A stretch of 44,205 bases of DNA from Synechococcus sp. M44_DOE_062 (GTDB lineage: Bacteria > Cyanobacteriota > Cyanobacteriia > Thermostichales > Thermostichaceae): positions 1 through 44,205 of the forward strand of contig DVDX01000019.1 of NCBI GenBank assembly GCA_015295985.1. The letters are read 5' to 3'. The position numbers and the translations under genes were made by a program. This document shows positions 43,731 through 44,205 of this stretch, piece by piece (within the stretch, counting starts at the first letter, position 1; each line of letters opens with the position of its first letter). The notes below the pieces were generated by a model that worked only from the letters and a program-made list of their open reading frames with translations, ran no database searches and was not told the DNA's origin.

Positions 43731-44118
43731 AAGCAACCGACGGTCGGTTAGCGCTTGTCGAATGGATCCCCTGCCCCAACGACACCCGTGCTGAGTTGAA
43801 AAAACCCGCGGCTCTCTTGGTCTAGCGCTTGGGTTGGCTCCTGCAAGGCAAGCAGGTGGATGACTTTTTATTTGCAATTGTTTTACGATTGTTAATGTTA
43901 GGACTGTAAGGCACAGCTTTTTCCAGCCTTGTCCAGGTCTGCGGCTGAGCTACAGGCGCCCTGTTGTGGGCAAAAGGGAGCTACGGCTCGGCTGTGGCGA
44001 GGCAGGGACTGGCTTCCTGCTCAGCAAGTTTTGGGAAAAGCGTTAGGTCGGCTTAGAAGAGGACTGGGTGTTTTGAGGCAGATGAAAAGTAGCTTGGTGC
44101 AGCTCGATTATCGAGTTT
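43731..44118. other. Gene-free stretch before the right IS end
   Basis: About 390 bp. A frame from TTG 43929 runs through LRQMKSSLVQLDYRVFD and then into the IS end, so it may be the 5' part of a gene cut by the IS. It matches no family I know and composition is the only support. Otherwise nothing is seen; the AT-rich run 43862-43905 could hold a promoter. Confidence 0.35.
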
Positions 44119-44205
44119 TTGACATACTCCCTACCCTAAAGGGCAGGGACTCTTGACGCTTCAACAACCGCTGCTGGCAAGCCAGGCTTACGCAGTCTCC
44201 GCGTC
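44119..44205 (-). mobile_element. IS200/IS605-type right end (body lies right of the window)
   Basis: TTGACATACTCCCTACCCTAAAGGGCAGGGA is the reverse complement of the left-edge IS end apart from minor changes. It contains the hairpin (TCCCTACCCT/AGGGCAGGGA). The tnpB 3' end lies inside. The element continues past the window. Confidence 0.7.
44136..44205 (-). CDS. tnpB: 3' end of a tnpB gene (partial, enters from the right)
   Basis: On the minus strand 22 codons are visible, ending LRKPGLPAAVVEASRVPAL then TAG at 44136-44138. This is the C-terminus of an IS200/IS605 TnpB (RNA-guided nuclease). The zinc-finger and catalytic regions lie outside the window. The stop lies inside the terminal hairpin, as at the left edge. 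Confidence 0.7.
   Translation of the reverse strand, partial: TRRLRKPGLPAAVVEASRVPAL

Noticed and set aside
1-44205. tRNA, rRNA, tmRNA or riboswitch
   Set aside because: I looked for cloverleaf patterns, ribosomal motifs and known leader motifs (including ahead of thiD) and saw none; a covariance search could still find a small RNA.

Overview
The window looks like chromosome from a thermophilic unicellular cyanobacterium close to the hot-spring Synechococcus (JA/Yellowstone type). It carries photosystem I genes (psaF, psaJ, psaL), the circadian output regulator rpaA, the cyanobacterial arginine dihydrolase argZ/agrE, Ycf34 and DUF1816 proteins, and an apocarotenoid oxygenase. The palindrome GGGATCCC is heavily over-represented and appears to take the place of the HIP1 octamer GCGATCGC of other cyanobacteria. 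The species assignment is inference; the cyanobacterial assignment is secure.

Layout. Both edges carry the 3' end of an IS200/IS605-type tnpB with its terminal hairpin, and the two point inward. From the left: an apocarotenoid oxygenase (-); ffh-trmL-hisC (+); a 1378-residue superfamily 1 helicase-like protein (-); a fused two-[2Fe-2S]/molybdopterin hydroxylase (-); an IS relic running into an hsp20 gene (+); a SAM hydrolase (-), a small membrane protein (-) and argZ (-); rpaA (-); a duplicated oligopeptide ABC ATPase (-); glyA, a WecA/TagO-type transferase and an unknown gene (+); apt (-); an unknown gene (+); an NHL-repeat lipoprotein (-). Then comes a minus-strand block of thrC, a frameshifted fasciclin gene, a MoaD/ThiS-like carrier, a 3-methyladenine DNA glycosylase and a C39-like secreted protein. 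It is followed by mnmG (+) overlapping tsaD (-), a second IS relic, psaF-psaJ-psaL (+), a CsbD-like gene (-), mrnC-rlmB-DUF1816-ferredoxin (+), a short unknown gene, thiD and a GDYXXLXY-like gene (+), hemF with an esterase (-), ycf34 (-) and a small membrane protein (+). Most genes are housekeeping or photosynthetic. I saw no tRNA, rRNA, CRISPR array or prophage.

The most unusual content is not a gene. A short dispersed repeat (I found 18 sites) consists of a small hairpin followed by a near-constant block CGCTAACGCGAACG. Hairpin arms differ between copies but nearly all still pair (GTGC/GCAC, TTGC/GCAA, GGCC/GGCC, GGAC/GTCC), which is covariation. Copies lie inside or at the ends of at least five protein genes (glyA, the Mo hydroxylase, the ABC ATPase, the WecA-type transferase, a small unknown gene). 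They are read in several frames and add short peptides without breaking the frame. Copies also sit inside one another, inside an IS relic, and inside a roughly 100-130 bp MITE-like repeat present twice. This resembles REP elements combined with the protein-embedded palindromic elements of Rickettsia. Other points are a terminator whose stem is built from two GGGATCCC octamers, a one-base frameshift in the fasciclin gene, and an hsp20 gene whose 5' end has been replaced by an IS end.
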